DNA of 32,835 bases from Planctomycetota bacterium (GCA_019456225.1 VRUI01000054.1:1-32835), one strand, 5' to 3'. Positions 6,984 through 15,756 are shown, numbered from the stretch's first letter. Notes: generated by a model from the sequence alone, not told the origin. Translations and numbers: made by a program.

Positions 6984-8237
6984 ATGCGAAATACAGTAGT
7001 TTTAATGTCGTGTATGATTATTGTGCTTTCATGCCTTTTCGTACCTCGGCTTTATGGAGCCGAGAGTCGGACGGTTGAGCTTTTGCGTAAGTCCGCCGAA
7101 AAAGGCGACAGTGACTCGATGCTTTTCCTGGGCTTTATGTATCGAAAGGGCGACGGGGTCAGCAAGGATCTCTATAAGGCTATCGAATGGTATAAAAAGG
7201 CGGCATCTGCAGGCAATAGTGAGGCGATGAACAGTCTTGCGATGATGTATGAAAAAGGAGAAGGGGTAAAGAAGAATTTTCGCGAGGCCATAAGCTGGTA
7301 CGAGAAGGCCGCAGATGCCGGGGACAAAAATGCAATGTTTTACCTTGGCATGATCTACCATCAGGGGCATGAAGATTTACCCCGGGACATTTCCAAAGCG
7401 TTCAAATGGTACAAAAAAGCCGTAGCCGCCGGTGACAGCAGTGCGATGTACCGACTTGCCGGGATGCATGCGGCAGGAACAGGCGTTACGACAGATGAGA
7501 GAAAGGCGGCGGATTTGTATTTGAAATCTTCCAATGCAGACAACGTCTCGGCGATGTTCAAACTTGGCGAACTCTATCAGCGTGGCGGGGGTGTCCGTCA
7601 GGACGATCGCCAAGCGTTTAAATGGTTTAAAAAGGCCGCCGAAGGCGAACATGCCGATGCGATGAATGCTCTTGGTGAGATCTATCAGCAGGGCAGGGGC
7701 ATTTCCAGTAGTGAGTGGAAAGCGGCTACGTGGTACTTAAAAGCGGCAGAGGGCGGACAGGTTGATGCGATGAACAGCGTTGCCGCGATCTTCGCCGGCG
7801 GGGCGGGTTTCTCCAGAGATAGCAAGAAAGCAGTTTACTGGTATCGCAACGCCGCCGAGAACGGCAATGTCGATGCGATGTATGAGATCGGGGCAAGGCA
7901 CTACCGGGGGCAGGATGTTAGCAGAGATATGAAGACGGCCGGTAAGTGGCTGATGAATGCGGCCGAAGGGGGTAATGCAGATGCGATGGTGCTCGTATGC
8001 GAAATGATGGTTAAAGGCGATGGGCTGAGCAGGAATGCTGAAAAAGGTTTCGCATGGTGCAAAACGGCAGCCGAGGCGGAAAATGTCGATGCGATGGTAA
8101 TGCTCGCCAAAATGTACAAGGATGGGACCGGCACACGTAAGGACGAAAAGAAAGTTGCCCTGTGGTACAAAAAGGCCGCCGACGCCGGAAGCGAAGAAGC
8201 AAAAAAAGCACTCAATCCGGTTGCTAAGCCAAAGTAA
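6984..8237 (+). CDS. Secreted Sel1-repeat (TPR-like) protein
   Basis: A 417-residue exported protein built almost entirely of Sel1 repeats. The signal peptide (about residues 1-25) has the core VVLMSCMIIVLSCLFVP and likely cleavage after LYGAE or LYG. Ten full repeats of about 36 residues follow, each with the pattern AExGNxDAMxxLGxxY and a closing KAxxWYKKA, plus a partial eleventh ending in a short Lys/Pro tail. Sel1 arrays form alpha-solenoid scaffolds for protein-protein contacts; no enzymatic domain is present, so a partner cannot be named. The start ATG has GGGAGG at 6971-6976, seven bases upstream. The gene is monocistronic. The tryptophan-rich repeat ends are well conserved and there is no sign of decay. 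Confidence 0.9.
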   Translation: MRNTVVLMSCMIIVLSCLFVPRLYGAESRTVELLRKSAEKGDSDSMLFLGFMYRKGDGVSKDLYKAIEWYKKAASAGNSEAMNSLAMMYEKGEGVKKNFREAISWYEKAADAGDKNAMFYLGMIYHQGHEDLPRDISKAFKWYKKAVAAGDSSAMYRLAGMHAAGTGVTTDERKAADLYLKSSNADNVSAMFKLGELYQRGGGVRQDDRQAFKWFKKAAEGEHADAMNALGEIYQQGRGISSSEWKAATWYLKAAEGGQVDAMNSVAAIFAGGAGFSRDSKKAVYWYRNAAENGNVDAMYEIGARHYRGQDVSRDMKTAGKWLMNAAEGGNADAMVLVCEMMVKGDGLSRNAEKGFAWCKTAAEAENVDAMVMLAKMYKDGTGTRKDEKKVALWYKKAADAGSEEAKKALNPVAKPK

Positions 8238-8282
8238 CCCGTACCCGCCATTTTTTCTATCAGTGACGACATCTTTTAATAA

Positions 8283-8306
8283 CTCAAACTGACCGATAAC
8301 GGCCCG
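8283..8306. repeat. Degenerate copy of the CAAACTGACC hairpin
   Basis: CTCAAACTGACC followed by GATAACGGCCC resembles one arm of the intergenic palindrome family (copies A-E) with a decayed second arm. It lies 46 bp after the Sel1 gene. Confidence 0.35.
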
Positions 8307-8367
8307 AAAAACACCGTAAACCACTGCAATTAAAGAGTTTGCATAGCATCTGTTTTTTAATAAAATT

Positions 8368-8438
8368 GCCTTCCCCGCAAGGCCGAATCCAACCCTAACG
8401 ACTAAAGACTCTCAAACTGACCAATCGGTCATTTTGAG
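8368..8438. repeat. Intergenic palindromic repeat, copy A
   Basis: Starts with GCC...CCGCAAGGCCGAATCC, passes through a diverged spacer containing CTAAAGACT and ends in a hairpin at 8411-8438 with 12-bp arms (CTCAAACTGACC / GGTCATTTTGAG, one mismatch) and loop AATC. It shares architecture with copies C, D and E. Confidence 0.7.
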
Positions 8439-8531
8439 TAAACCCGGATTTCCCATATGAAGTCGTGCAAAAGAAATGAAATTTGTTAGAATAGAGCTTA
8501 TGGAAGGCTTTTGATTGAGTTATCATTATAC

Positions 8532-8690
8532 TAGAGCAATTTAATTTTTCGTGCTCGCTTTCTGCCTGTTGCGGCTTGGGCTGTCGGCATCAGGATTACT
8601 CGCAATATTTCAATATTGCTGCGTATCCTTCTTTGCCAGCCTTGTCCTCTCGACGGCATAAAGCGGAGCAGAAAATATTAAAGTGCTCTA
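8532..8690. mobile_element. MITE-like palindromic element, about 159 bp
   Basis: The outer arms 8532-8566 (TAGAGCAATTTAATTTTTC...) and 8655-8690 (...ATTAAAGTGCTCTA) are inverted repeats of about 35 bp with few mismatches. A perfect 8-bp palindrome with a 2-base loop (GCAATATT-TC-AATATTGC, 8602-8619) sits at the centre, and the intervening bases also pair partly (GGATTACTC against TGCGTATCC). There is no reading frame. The whole would fold into one long hairpin, the form of a non-autonomous miniature element. Confidence 0.65.
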
Positions 8691-8708
8691 AATTGCAGAA
8701 ACCAATGG

Positions 8709-10481
8709 GTGAAATTTTCGTTAAAATCAAAGATTAATATGAAACAGACAAAAACCGCAAATGATTTGCAGCCGCAAGCTATGGTCTCAGTAAATAGCCT
8801 GCCGGAGTTTCTAGTTGAGGCGAAAAATGCTGTCGAGGCCGGCGATCTGGTCAAAGTCGAAAGTATTCTTTGTGAAAACGCAGTGGAACGAGTTTGCGAT
8901 ATACAGGATGTTGGTTCAAGGGTGTTGGCGCTTTATATGCTTGCATCGCTGTTTCGTAAAATTAACCAATTAGATTTAGCCGAAAAATGGAACAAAAAAA
9001 TCCTTGAGTATGGCGAATATAGTTTTGCATATAACGAGTTGATCGGCATTTGCAAGGATAGATGTGATTTTGTAGAAGCTGTAGAATACGGAAGCAAAGC
9101 ATTGAGTTTCGATCCGGACAATCCGAAGTTGTTATCTGCCCAGGGCAACGGACTGATCTTGACCAGCAGGATAGACGAAGGTGTCGCAATGCTGCGGAGG
9201 GCAGTCGAAATTGCGCCGCAGGATGCGGGGATTGGAACATGGCTTTTGTATGGCCTGCATTATAAACCTGACATAACGCCCCAAATTCTTTTTGAAGAGC
9301 ATAAAAAGTGGGTTAAGAGACATGTACCGACGACTACGGTTGGAGCGAGTTACGGAAATTTAATCGATCCCGATAAAAAGCTTCGTATAGGGTATATTTC
9401 GCCGAATTTTCGGCGGCATTCTGTCATGTATTTCTTTGAACCTCTTCTTGAGTGCCATAACCGTGCGACAGTCGAAATTTATGGATATAGCAATTCAGAA
9501 ACAACAGATAGTCTTACTGAACGAATGAGGCCGCAGTTTGATAATTTCAGTGATATCAACGAGATGACAGATGAAAAAATCGCCAAGATGATCATTCGTG
9601 ACAAAATTGACATTCTTGTAGATTTGGCAGGTCATACCAGCAATAACAGTCTTCTTGTTATGGCAAGAAGACCAGCTCCGATACAGGTTACATATCTCGG
9701 ATATCCGGACACCACCGGACTTGAACAGATAGATTATCGGATAACAGACGAATTGGCCGATCCGCCCAAGCTTCATAAATATTACACTGAAGAACAGGTG
9801 TGTCTTCCTGATGGTTTTTTATGTTACAGACCCCCGGAATTTGCTCCGGCGCTGATAGAAAGTCCATGGATCAAAAATGGCTATATAACGTTCGGTTCGT
9901 TTAATATAAACGCAAAAGTCAACCTTGATGTTATAGCCATTTGGGCTCGGGTATTGAAGGGTACTGAGAATTCTCATCTATTGCTCAAGCTTGAAGGTGG
10001 GGATTGCGAGCAGTTGCAAGATCATTATCGCAATCTTTTTCAGCAGCTTGGAATTGAGCGAGACAGGATAGAAATATGTGGTCGAAAATCAGCGGTCAAG
10101 CATCTGGCGATGTATGGGCAGGTGGATATCAGTCTGGATTCATATCCGTATCATGGCACAACTACTACATGTGAAGCTTTATGGATGGGGGTGCCAATTA
10201 TTTCTTTGCTTGGTGACCATCATTCGTGCAGGGTGGCTCTGAGTCTGCTCAAGCGTCTTGATTTGGACTATTTCGTTGCATCGAGTCAAGAAGAATATGT
10301 GGCGAAAGCTTGTGCACTCGCGGCAAAGCCAGATGCACTTGCAAGGATACGGTCTACTATGCGAGCAAGAATGGCCGCAAGCGATCTATGCAACGGAAAA
10401 CTTATTGCCGCAAATATCGAAACCGCTTATAGAAAAATGTGGCGTAAATACTGCAAGTCACAAACAAATAATGCTTATTAA
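8709..10481 (+). CDS. TPR glycosyltransferase, GT41 (O-GlcNAc transferase/SPINDLY-like)
   Basis: A cytoplasmic protein of up to 590 residues that probably transfers a sugar from a nucleotide sugar to Ser/Thr of proteins, by family. TPR-like helices fill about residues 20-200 (AYNELIGICKDRCDFVEAVEYGSKALSFDPDN and following). The catalytic region starts at about 223 (KLRIGYISPNFRRHSVMYF) and includes DILVDLAGHTSNN, RPAPIQVTYLGYPDTTG and, at about 474-520, the nucleotide-binding stretch SLDSYPYHGTTTTCEALWMG followed by GVPIISLLGDHHSCRV. The catalytic His/Lys positions cannot be assigned without alignment. The start is unsettled: the GTG at 8709 has no ribosome site, and ATGs at 8739 and 8781 are alternatives. 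No neighbouring substrate gene is apparent. A palindromic repeat (copy B) lies downstream. Confidence 0.88.
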   Translation: MKFSLKSKINMKQTKTANDLQPQAMVSVNSLPEFLVEAKNAVEAGDLVKVESILCENAVERVCDIQDVGSRVLALYMLASLFRKINQLDLAEKWNKKILEYGEYSFAYNELIGICKDRCDFVEAVEYGSKALSFDPDNPKLLSAQGNGLILTSRIDEGVAMLRRAVEIAPQDAGIGTWLLYGLHYKPDITPQILFEEHKKWVKRHVPTTTVGASYGNLIDPDKKLRIGYISPNFRRHSVMYFFEPLLECHNRATVEIYGYSNSETTDSLTERMRPQFDNFSDINEMTDEKIAKMIIRDKIDILVDLAGHTSNNSLLVMARRPAPIQVTYLGYPDTTGLEQIDYRITDELADPPKLHKYYTEEQVCLPDGFLCYRPPEFAPALIESPWIKNGYITFGSFNINAKVNLDVIAIWARVLKGTENSHLLLKLEGGDCEQLQDHYRNLFQQLGIERDRIEICGRKSAVKHLAMYGQVDISLDSYPYHGTTTTCEALWMGVPIISLLGDHHSCRVALSLLKRLDLDYFVASSQEEYVAKACALAAKPDALARIRSTMRARMAASDLCNGKLIAANIETAYRKMWRKYCKSQTNNAY

Positions 10482-10595
10482 AAGCAATGCATTAATGCTG
10501 TAGTGTCTTATTTGTAAAACTGATTTTGTACCCTTTCTTTCTCTGGACAAGATACCCATTGCCAATATTACATTGCCCCGAAATAATCTCGCTTC

Positions 10596-10619
10596 CAAAC
10601 TGACCGATTGGCCGGTTTG
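10596..10619. repeat. Intergenic palindromic repeat, copy B (hairpin part only)
   Basis: CAAACTGACC-GATT-GGCCGGTTTG forms a 10-bp stem with one wobble and one mismatch. It lies between the convergent GT41 and PTPS-like genes. The CGGCC-spacer half of the family is not recognisable here. Confidence 0.55.
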
Positions 10620-10655
10620 TAATTACTAATTGAGGATTTGGCCTATAGTCAAGGC

Positions 10656-11021
10656 TTATTTATTGTATTTTGCCCGGCAGCCCGGCGCTTCCATTATGTC
10701 CACAGAATCCAGCATCGCTTTAGTGGGCATTTGCGGTTCGAGCTGGTCATAAATGTATTTGGCAATATTTTCAGCAGTGGCGTTAATGCCTTCAAAGCAG
10801 TCCAATTCCTCAAGTTGGGTATTGTCAAACATCGCTGCGATCTCATCGGTTTTTGCTTTAAGATAGATGAAATCGATGGCAAGTCCGTTTTCGTCAAGCT
10901 CTTCGATCTGGGCGGCGACTTTCAACTGCCAGTCGTGTTGATGGAGATCCTCTTTTTTACCGCCTGCATAGGTAAGCTGATGACCTGCCCGGAATGAACT
11001 TTCAATAGTAATAGTATACAA
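10656..11021 (-). CDS. 6-pyruvoyl-tetrahydropterin synthase / QueD family protein, Cys-less
   Basis: A 121-residue member of the PTPS/QueD (T-fold) family, which acts on dihydroneopterin triphosphate in queuosine, biopterin or folate routes. The zinc ligands His14 (FRAGHQL), His27 and His29 (LHQHDW) are present, as are TAENIAKYI and the closing EAPGCRAKY. The catalytic Cys normally found four residues before the HxH motif is replaced: the stretch reads GGKKEDLHQH. PTPS-III proteins, which bypass FolB in folate synthesis, also lack that Cys and use Glu nearby; Glu24 could play this part. Start is TTG with AAAGGA six bases upstream, 14 bp after the coaD stop, so the two are probably cotranscribed. 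The family is clear but the exact reaction is not. Confidence 0.8.
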   Translation of the reverse strand: MYTITIESSFRAGHQLTYAGGKKEDLHQHDWQLKVAAQIEELDENGLAIDFIYLKAKTDEIAAMFDNTQLEELDCFEGINATAENIAKYIYDQLEPQMPTKAMLDSVDIMEAPGCRAKYNK

Positions 11022-11035
11022 AAGTCTGTCCTTTC

Positions 11036-11536
11036 TTATTTTTGGCTAATTTCTTCGACTCGCTTTTTTACGTGTTCATATACGCTTGGAGGGATCAGTT
11101 TGCCAACATTGCCGCCAAGCATCGCAACCTCGCGAACCATTGTCGAATTTACAAAACCATACTCTTCGCTGGTCATAATAAAAACCGTCTCGATCTCGGC
11201 GACGTTTCGGTTTGTCATGGCAAGCTGAAACTCGTATTGCACATCGGTAAGGTTTCTAAGTCCCCTGAGCATAACATCGGCTTTTTTCTCGGCGGCAAAC
11301 TTCACCGTCAGGCAGTTATAACTCTCGACGGTAACACGCGGCATATCCTTAACCAGTTCCTTGACCATCGCCACGCGTTCGGCGGGAGTAAACAGTTCTT
11401 CCTTCTTGGGGTTTTGGCCTATCGCAATGATAAGGTTGTCGAAGAGCTTGTTGCCGCGGCCGATAACGTCAAGATGACCGTTTGTGATAGGGTCAAAAGA
11501 ACCCGGAAATATAGCAGTAACAGGTTTATGTTCCAT
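11036..11536 (-). CDS. coaD: Phosphopantetheine adenylyltransferase
   Basis: Catalyses the fourth step of coenzyme A synthesis, joining AMP from ATP to 4'-phosphopantetheine. At 166 residues it has the normal length of bacterial CoaD. The nucleotidyltransferase signature is at residues 10-23 (FPGSFDPITNGHLD, with the T-x-GH motif), followed by VMLRGLRNLTDVQYEFQLA for substrate binding and the NSTMVRE version of the SSTxVRE motif near the end. ATG start with GAGG seven bases upstream. It lies 75 bp after the HD-like gene and 14 bp before the PTPS-like gene on the same strand. The other CoA gene in the window, panB, is 15 kb away. Confidence 0.95.
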   Translation of the reverse strand: MEHKPVTAIFPGSFDPITNGHLDVIGRGNKLFDNLIIAIGQNPKKEELFTPAERVAMVKELVKDMPRVTVESYNCLTVKFAAEKKADVMLRGLRNLTDVQYEFQLAMTNRNVAEIETVFIMTSEEYGFVNSTMVREVAMLGGNVGKLIPPSVYEHVKKRVEEISQK

Positions 11537-11611
11537 TTTTAACCTCGGTTATAAATGTCAGGTATTAATTGTGTTTTGACGTCTGATCGGGGAGTTTGCG
11601 CTCCCGCGTTT

Positions 11612-12280
11612 TTATTCCAAAATCATCTCTTCAATATCGCGGCCGAAATTCTCATCGGCAAGGTGACTCATAAATATCTCGGCAGTTTCAAGCCGTCGTT
11701 TTGCGATTTTTCTGACCGACTCGAATGAAAAACTTTCGTCGAGCCTGGACTGCCAGTAGCGGTACTCGACCCTTCTCTTCCATCCGACAAGCGAATCGGC
11801 CGGCCCGTCGTCGTGGAAGGCGTACTTTCTAAATTCGTTAAAAACACCAACGGCACCCATATCTTCCAGCCCGCGTCCGTCAGAAAGTATCCGTGCTTCG
11901 GCGAGTTTTGAGTTGATGGTGCCAGACTCTATTATGATCTTGTTGATCTTGTCGATTTTGCTTTCGATATCCGTTTCGGCGAGCTTATCGCTGACTATCT
12001 GCGTGCTGAATTTGCGAAGATCGTTGAAGTTGAGTTCCGAAAGGACCACACCATTTGGGCATTTCCCGCTTTCGGCAAACCGGATATACCCGGCATCGGA
12101 GAAATAAGCCGCCGCGATAAGGCAAAACCGCTCTATCGGAAGGTTCGCCTCGACAACTTCACCAAGGCGGCAGATCAGTTCGCAGTTACGAACAATACGC
12201 CGGCTGCGGTCCCAAAGCCACTTGCTGCAGCCGGAAATAGTTTCTTCGGCGATCTGTTTAATCAAATCAATATCAGACAT
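11612..12280 (-). CDS. Degenerate HD-superfamily protein (YedJ-like fold), function unknown
   Basis: A 222-residue cytoplasmic protein that resembles HD phosphohydrolases of the YedJ type. The helix that normally holds the HD pair reads IAAAYFSDAGY (Ser61-Asp62 in place of His-Asp), and the upstream metal-binding His is absent (SRRIVRNCELICRLGE). The later motif EARILSDGRGLEDMGAVGVF (about 129-148) keeps the Asp and the G-A-x-G pattern of YedJ (xDADRLDAIGAIG). With metal ligands missing it is probably not a normal phosphohydrolase and could be a binding protein. ATG start with AGGGAA upstream. It is the first gene of a minus-strand cluster with coaD. The assignment rests on motif memory only. 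Confidence 0.55.
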   Translation of the reverse strand: MSDIDLIKQIAEETISGCSKWLWDRSRRIVRNCELICRLGEVVEANLPIERFCLIAAAYFSDAGYIRFAESGKCPNGVVLSELNFNDLRKFSTQIVSDKLAETDIESKIDKINKIIIESGTINSKLAEARILSDGRGLEDMGAVGVFNEFRKYAFHDDGPADSLVGWKRRVEYRYWQSRLDESFSFESVRKIAKRRLETAEIFMSHLADENFGRDIEEMILE

Positions 12281-12530
12281 AAAAATTCCCTATTATACAT
12301 TCACCCAGTTACAAATATAACACCCTTATCCCACACTTAACCCATCAAGTCAAGCCTTTTTAAATAAACCACTTAACATCGTGTGCATCAGAAAAAAGTG
12401 GAATAGGTATTTCAGGTTGATTTAAGTTAATTCGAACCGGTTACACAATATTGTCATTCCCGCGAAGGCGCCAATCCATAGCCTGCGAAACCGTGAGAGT
12501 GTCAATAGTAATGGATGTTTTTTTGTGAAA
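12281..12530. other. Non-coding stretch upstream of the HD-like gene
   Basis: No gene is seen. The segment TGTCATTCCCGCGAAGGCGCCAATCC (from about 12451) looks like a decayed small hairpin repeat (CCGCGAAGGCG). Copy C of the palindromic family follows it. Confidence 0.35.
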
Positions 12531-12614
12531 ATGCCTCGGCCGCAAGGCCGAATCATCCATTATACATTAGACAATAGACATTATTCATTTCAAACTGACC
12601 TTTTGGTCAGTTTT
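12531..12614. repeat. Intergenic palindromic repeat, copy C
   Basis: Begins ATGCCTCGGCCGCAAGGCCG (a short hairpin CGGCC-GCAA-GGCCG), continues through an AT-rich spacer with CATTATACATTAGACAATAG and ends in CAAACTGACC-TTTT-GGTCAGTTTT. The 9 bases before it are also shared with copy E. Confidence 0.8.
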
Positions 12615-12687
12615 AGTAAGTAAAGAGGGGGACAGTTAATTTGGGGGGGGCTATTTTGCCTGTTTTGAAAAAAATGTGATGTGACAT

Positions 12688-13515
12688 TTAATTTACTCTT
12701 ATCGCCTGTGCCTCTCTCAAAATATCTTCTGCCCTTTCGATACTTTTTTGGTCAGATTCTTTCCCGCTCAAGATAAGGTCGATTTCGGCCAGCAATTTTG
12801 ATTCCAGTTCTTCTAAAAGACAGTGAAAAGCTTTTGGTCCGGATTTTTCTAAAAGCGGCTCGTGGTGTGGTAGAGCTTTTTTTATTAGTTCTTTAATTGA
12901 CTCAACATCAAAAAAATTCTCGGCTAGTCCGTTTTCAATGAATTTGCATTGCGAAACCGCATAACCAATGATTACCTGGTATGCAGAATAATACGCCCAT
13001 GCAGGCTTTGATACAAAGGGTCGTATTTTGGATACCTCTGCACAGGTAGATTTATTTGCATTAAAGGTCTCGCCTATCATTTTAAACGCTTCCTTGACCT
13101 GGAAATTGACTGAAGCCTTATTAGCTGGTGCATCAACCTTTAGTTTGGATATTAATCCGGACAGTGCCCTGGCTGGAGAAATAGATACAACCGCTTCCCA
13201 TAGCCGCTCGACAGCTTCGATCTGCCGCTTATATAAGATAGCTTGCCTGTTTGCATTCCCGGACGAAGCTGCGTTTCTTAAGGTTTCGATTTGGGGTGCT
13301 TTAGGTATTAAGTCAGCCTTATACGATTCCTCGCTCTTTCTTAGTTCTGTTCGCAGACCCTCGATTTTTGTTTCATTTTCGTGTGCAACTGCATTTTTAA
13401 GCCGCGTTATTATGAGATTGCGGCACTGCCAAAGAATAATACATATAATCGCTGTGGTTAAAACAGTGGCCACTCCAACATCGATTATTGTCGCAATTAA
13501 CCCAATTTCAATCAT
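12688..13515 (-). CDS. Membrane-anchored coiled-coil protein of unknown function
   Basis: A 275-residue protein with a single N-terminal transmembrane helix (about residues 7-29, LIATIIDVGVATVLTTAIICIIL) followed by a basic patch and a Lys/Glu-rich helical segment (about 38-75) likely to be a coiled coil. The remainder is helical with QAILYKRQIEAVERLWEAV and a C-terminal EDILREAQAIRVN. The topology suggests a short periplasmic N-terminus and a large cytoplasmic domain. No family is recognised. ATG start with AAAGGGA upstream. Low GC relative to recQ and repeats on both sides make transfer possible. It stands alone. Confidence 0.7.
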   Translation of the reverse strand: MIEIGLIATIIDVGVATVLTTAIICIILWQCRNLIITRLKNAVAHENETKIEGLRTELRKSEESYKADLIPKAPQIETLRNAASSGNANRQAILYKRQIEAVERLWEAVVSISPARALSGLISKLKVDAPANKASVNFQVKEAFKMIGETFNANKSTCAEVSKIRPFVSKPAWAYYSAYQVIIGYAVSQCKFIENGLAENFFDVESIKELIKKALPHHEPLLEKSGPKAFHCLLEELESKLLAEIDLILSGKESDQKSIERAEDILREAQAIRVN

Positions 13516-13529
13516 GTCATTTTCCCTTT

Positions 13530-13840
13530 AATTTTGAAAATCCGCGTCAATCCGCAAAACTGTCTCCCGATAAAAGTTTGTAATCCCGGCCTTGAACCGG
13601 CAACCAGAATAAAATAGTATCGGGCAAACCCCGAACCGACAGCAATAATAAATATCGAACACCCCGGCTTTACGTCGTAAATCGATGTAATAAGTGCCTC
13701 CTAAGGAATTTAAGGCTTATAATATACCCCAAAAAACAAAACAACCAACAAAATAAACAAAAAATTAATAAAAAAACTAACATACACAATCAGATTCATC
13801 CGGAATGAAGTCCGGAAATTAGCCCTCTACTAATATAATA
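13530..13840. other. Non-coding stretch
   Basis: A 310-bp region between recQ and the membrane-anchored protein gene. It is AT-rich in its second half, with runs such as AACAAAACAACCAACAAAAT. No gene, promoter or terminator could be supported. Copy D of the palindromic family follows. Confidence 0.4.
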
Positions 13841-13915
13841 GCCTCGGCCGAAAGGCCGAATCATTCATTATACATTAGTCAATAATCATTATTCATTTCA
13901 AATCGGCCGGTTTGA
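13841..13915. repeat. Intergenic palindromic repeat, copy D
   Basis: Begins GCCTCGGCCGAAAGGCCGAA, then a spacer with CATTATACATTAGTCAATAA, and a shortened terminal palindrome TCAAATCGGCCGGTTTGA at 13898-13915. It ends one base before the recQ stop codon, at its 3' end. Confidence 0.75.
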
Positions 13916-15742
13916 TTAAACGTCCAAATCCAATTCCTCTTGCTCGCAATAGCGTGTTATCGCGCTTATGAAGGTTTTCCCGTAGTCTTTTCGTTTCTTC
14001 TGTCCCACTCCGTGGATTTCCAGGAATCTGTGACCTGTCGAAGGGCGTTTTCTGGCCATGTCTCTTAGCGATGCGTCGCCGAATACCACGAAGGCCGGCA
14101 CTCCTTTGCTGTCTGCGATCATTTTTCTCAGTTCGCGAAGTTCCTCGAACAGTCCGCTGTCAACGCCTTCCCATGACTGTGCTTCGGCCTTGGTCTTTGA
14201 CCTTTTGCGGGTTTCTTTCTTTTTGAGCGGTTCGAGCAGCCGCGGCTTTATATTGCCCTTTATGACCTCCCATCCCGCGGCGGTCACTGTCAAAACATTA
14301 TAGTCGCCGGTTTTTGCCAGATAACCCTGCCCGACAAGCTGCTCAACCCAGTCCCTTACGTTGCCTCTTGTAAAATCGCTAAGAATACCGTATGTGCTCA
14401 GGTTATCATGACCGTTTTCCAGGATCCGTTTGTCTTTTGAACCTATCAATACGAGCGTGGTATAATCGGCTCCGAACCTCTCATCCAGCCGGATCACGCA
14501 CGAGATCACTTTCTGGCCGGTCACGAGCGCATCTTCCATGTACTCGCCTTCGCCAAGGCAGACATCGCAGCCGCCGCAATTGCTGTTTTCCAGTGCCTGG
14601 TCGAAATATGTGAGGATGGACTTGCGGCGGCACACTCCGCTCGTGCAAAAACCGTAGATCGCATTGAGCTTGTTTAACGCGATCTGTCTGGCCTGCGGTT
14701 CCATCTCATTGGTAAAATATTTCCACGTGCCGTAATCTCTGCCCTTATGAAACAGGCAGCACTCCGCTTCCAGACCGTCACGTCCGCCGCGTCCGCTTTC
14801 CTGCTGATAGTGTTCGATGGACTTGGGCATACCGGCATGGATGACAAAGCGCACATTGGATTTGTCGATGCCCATTCCGAAAGCGACGGTGGCGACTATA
14901 ATATCGACCTTTTCGCGGATGAAGGCGTCCTGGTTGAGTTTTCTTGCCATGACATTCATACCGGCATGGTAGGGCAGCGACTTGTACCCCTTTGCTGAAA
15001 GGACCGAATGCATTTCATCGACGTCCTTGCGGCGGATACAATAGATGATGCCCGATTCGTTTTTGTGACGTTTGACAACCTGGCAGACCTGATCGTCGAG
15101 GTCGCCTGCCGGTTCTACTCTATATATAAGGTTAGGCCTGTCGAAAGAGCCAACGAGTATTTTGGGATTATCGAGTTTCAGCTGCTTGTGGATATCGGTC
15201 TGCACCTGCTTTGTCGCCGTTGCCGTGAAGGCGTGGATCGAAACACCGGGCAATTTTTGCTTGAGGCTTCCGATCTGACGGTACTCGGGGCGAAAATCGT
15301 GACCCCACATACTGATACAGTGAGCCTCGTCGATGGCTACCATCGCCAGGTTCTGGTTTTTGAGGTAATCAAGAAATCCGTTCTGCATCATACGCTCGGG
15401 TGAGACGTAGAGGAGTTTTGCAGTGCCGTCTTCGATTGCGTTGTGAGCGTACTCTCTCTCGGGGCCGGATATGCTGCTGTCAAGGCGAACGGCGTTAATT
15501 CCGCACTGCTGCATGGAGTCGACCTGGTCCTTCATCAGGGAGATTAACGGCGATATCACTACTGTAAGGCCGTCCATGGCAACGGCGGGGATCTGGAAAC
15601 AGAGGGATTTGCCTCCGCCGGTAGGGAGAACGACAATAGAGTCCCGCTTGCTCATCGCGCTGACAATGGCCTCTTCCTGAAAGGGACGAAACTCATCGTA
15701 GCCCCAGTACTGCTTCAAAATCTTCTTTGCATTTTCTAACAT
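13916..15742 (-). CDS. recQ: ATP-dependent DNA helicase RecQ
   Basis: A 608-residue 3'-5' DNA helicase for recombination and repair. Helicase motifs are all visible: Q-motif region FRPFQEEAI, Walker A at 42-46 (GGGKS), DEAH at 138-141 followed by the RecQ aromatic loop CISMWGHDFRPEY, SAT-like FTATAT and motif VI QQESGRGGRD. The zinc-binding part has four Cys in YGFCTSGVCRRKS and CGGCDVC. A winged-helix RQC domain and a C-terminal HRDC domain (about 525-600) complete the usual architecture, so it is full length. ATG start; the leader carries a heptad-like GCTAATN repeat 15 bp upstream. It is followed at once by palindromic copy D. Confidence 0.95.
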   Translation of the reverse strand: MLENAKKILKQYWGYDEFRPFQEEAIVSAMSKRDSIVVLPTGGGKSLCFQIPAVAMDGLTVVISPLISLMKDQVDSMQQCGINAVRLDSSISGPEREYAHNAIEDGTAKLLYVSPERMMQNGFLDYLKNQNLAMVAIDEAHCISMWGHDFRPEYRQIGSLKQKLPGVSIHAFTATATKQVQTDIHKQLKLDNPKILVGSFDRPNLIYRVEPAGDLDDQVCQVVKRHKNESGIIYCIRRKDVDEMHSVLSAKGYKSLPYHAGMNVMARKLNQDAFIREKVDIIVATVAFGMGIDKSNVRFVIHAGMPKSIEHYQQESGRGGRDGLEAECCLFHKGRDYGTWKYFTNEMEPQARQIALNKLNAIYGFCTSGVCRRKSILTYFDQALENSNCGGCDVCLGEGEYMEDALVTGQKVISCVIRLDERFGADYTTLVLIGSKDKRILENGHDNLSTYGILSDFTRGNVRDWVEQLVGQGYLAKTGDYNVLTVTAAGWEVIKGNIKPRLLEPLKKKETRKRSKTKAEAQSWEGVDSGLFEELRELRKMIADSKGVPAFVVFGDASLRDMARKRPSTGHRFLEIHGVGQKKRKDYGKTFISAITRYCEQEELDLDV

Positions 15743-15756
15743 TAAGATCTCTGAGT

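Noticed and set aside
7737-8324. 195-codon minus-strand frame opposite the Sel1 gene
   Set aside because: It mirrors the repeated codons of the Sel1 array; His/Phe-rich with no motif.
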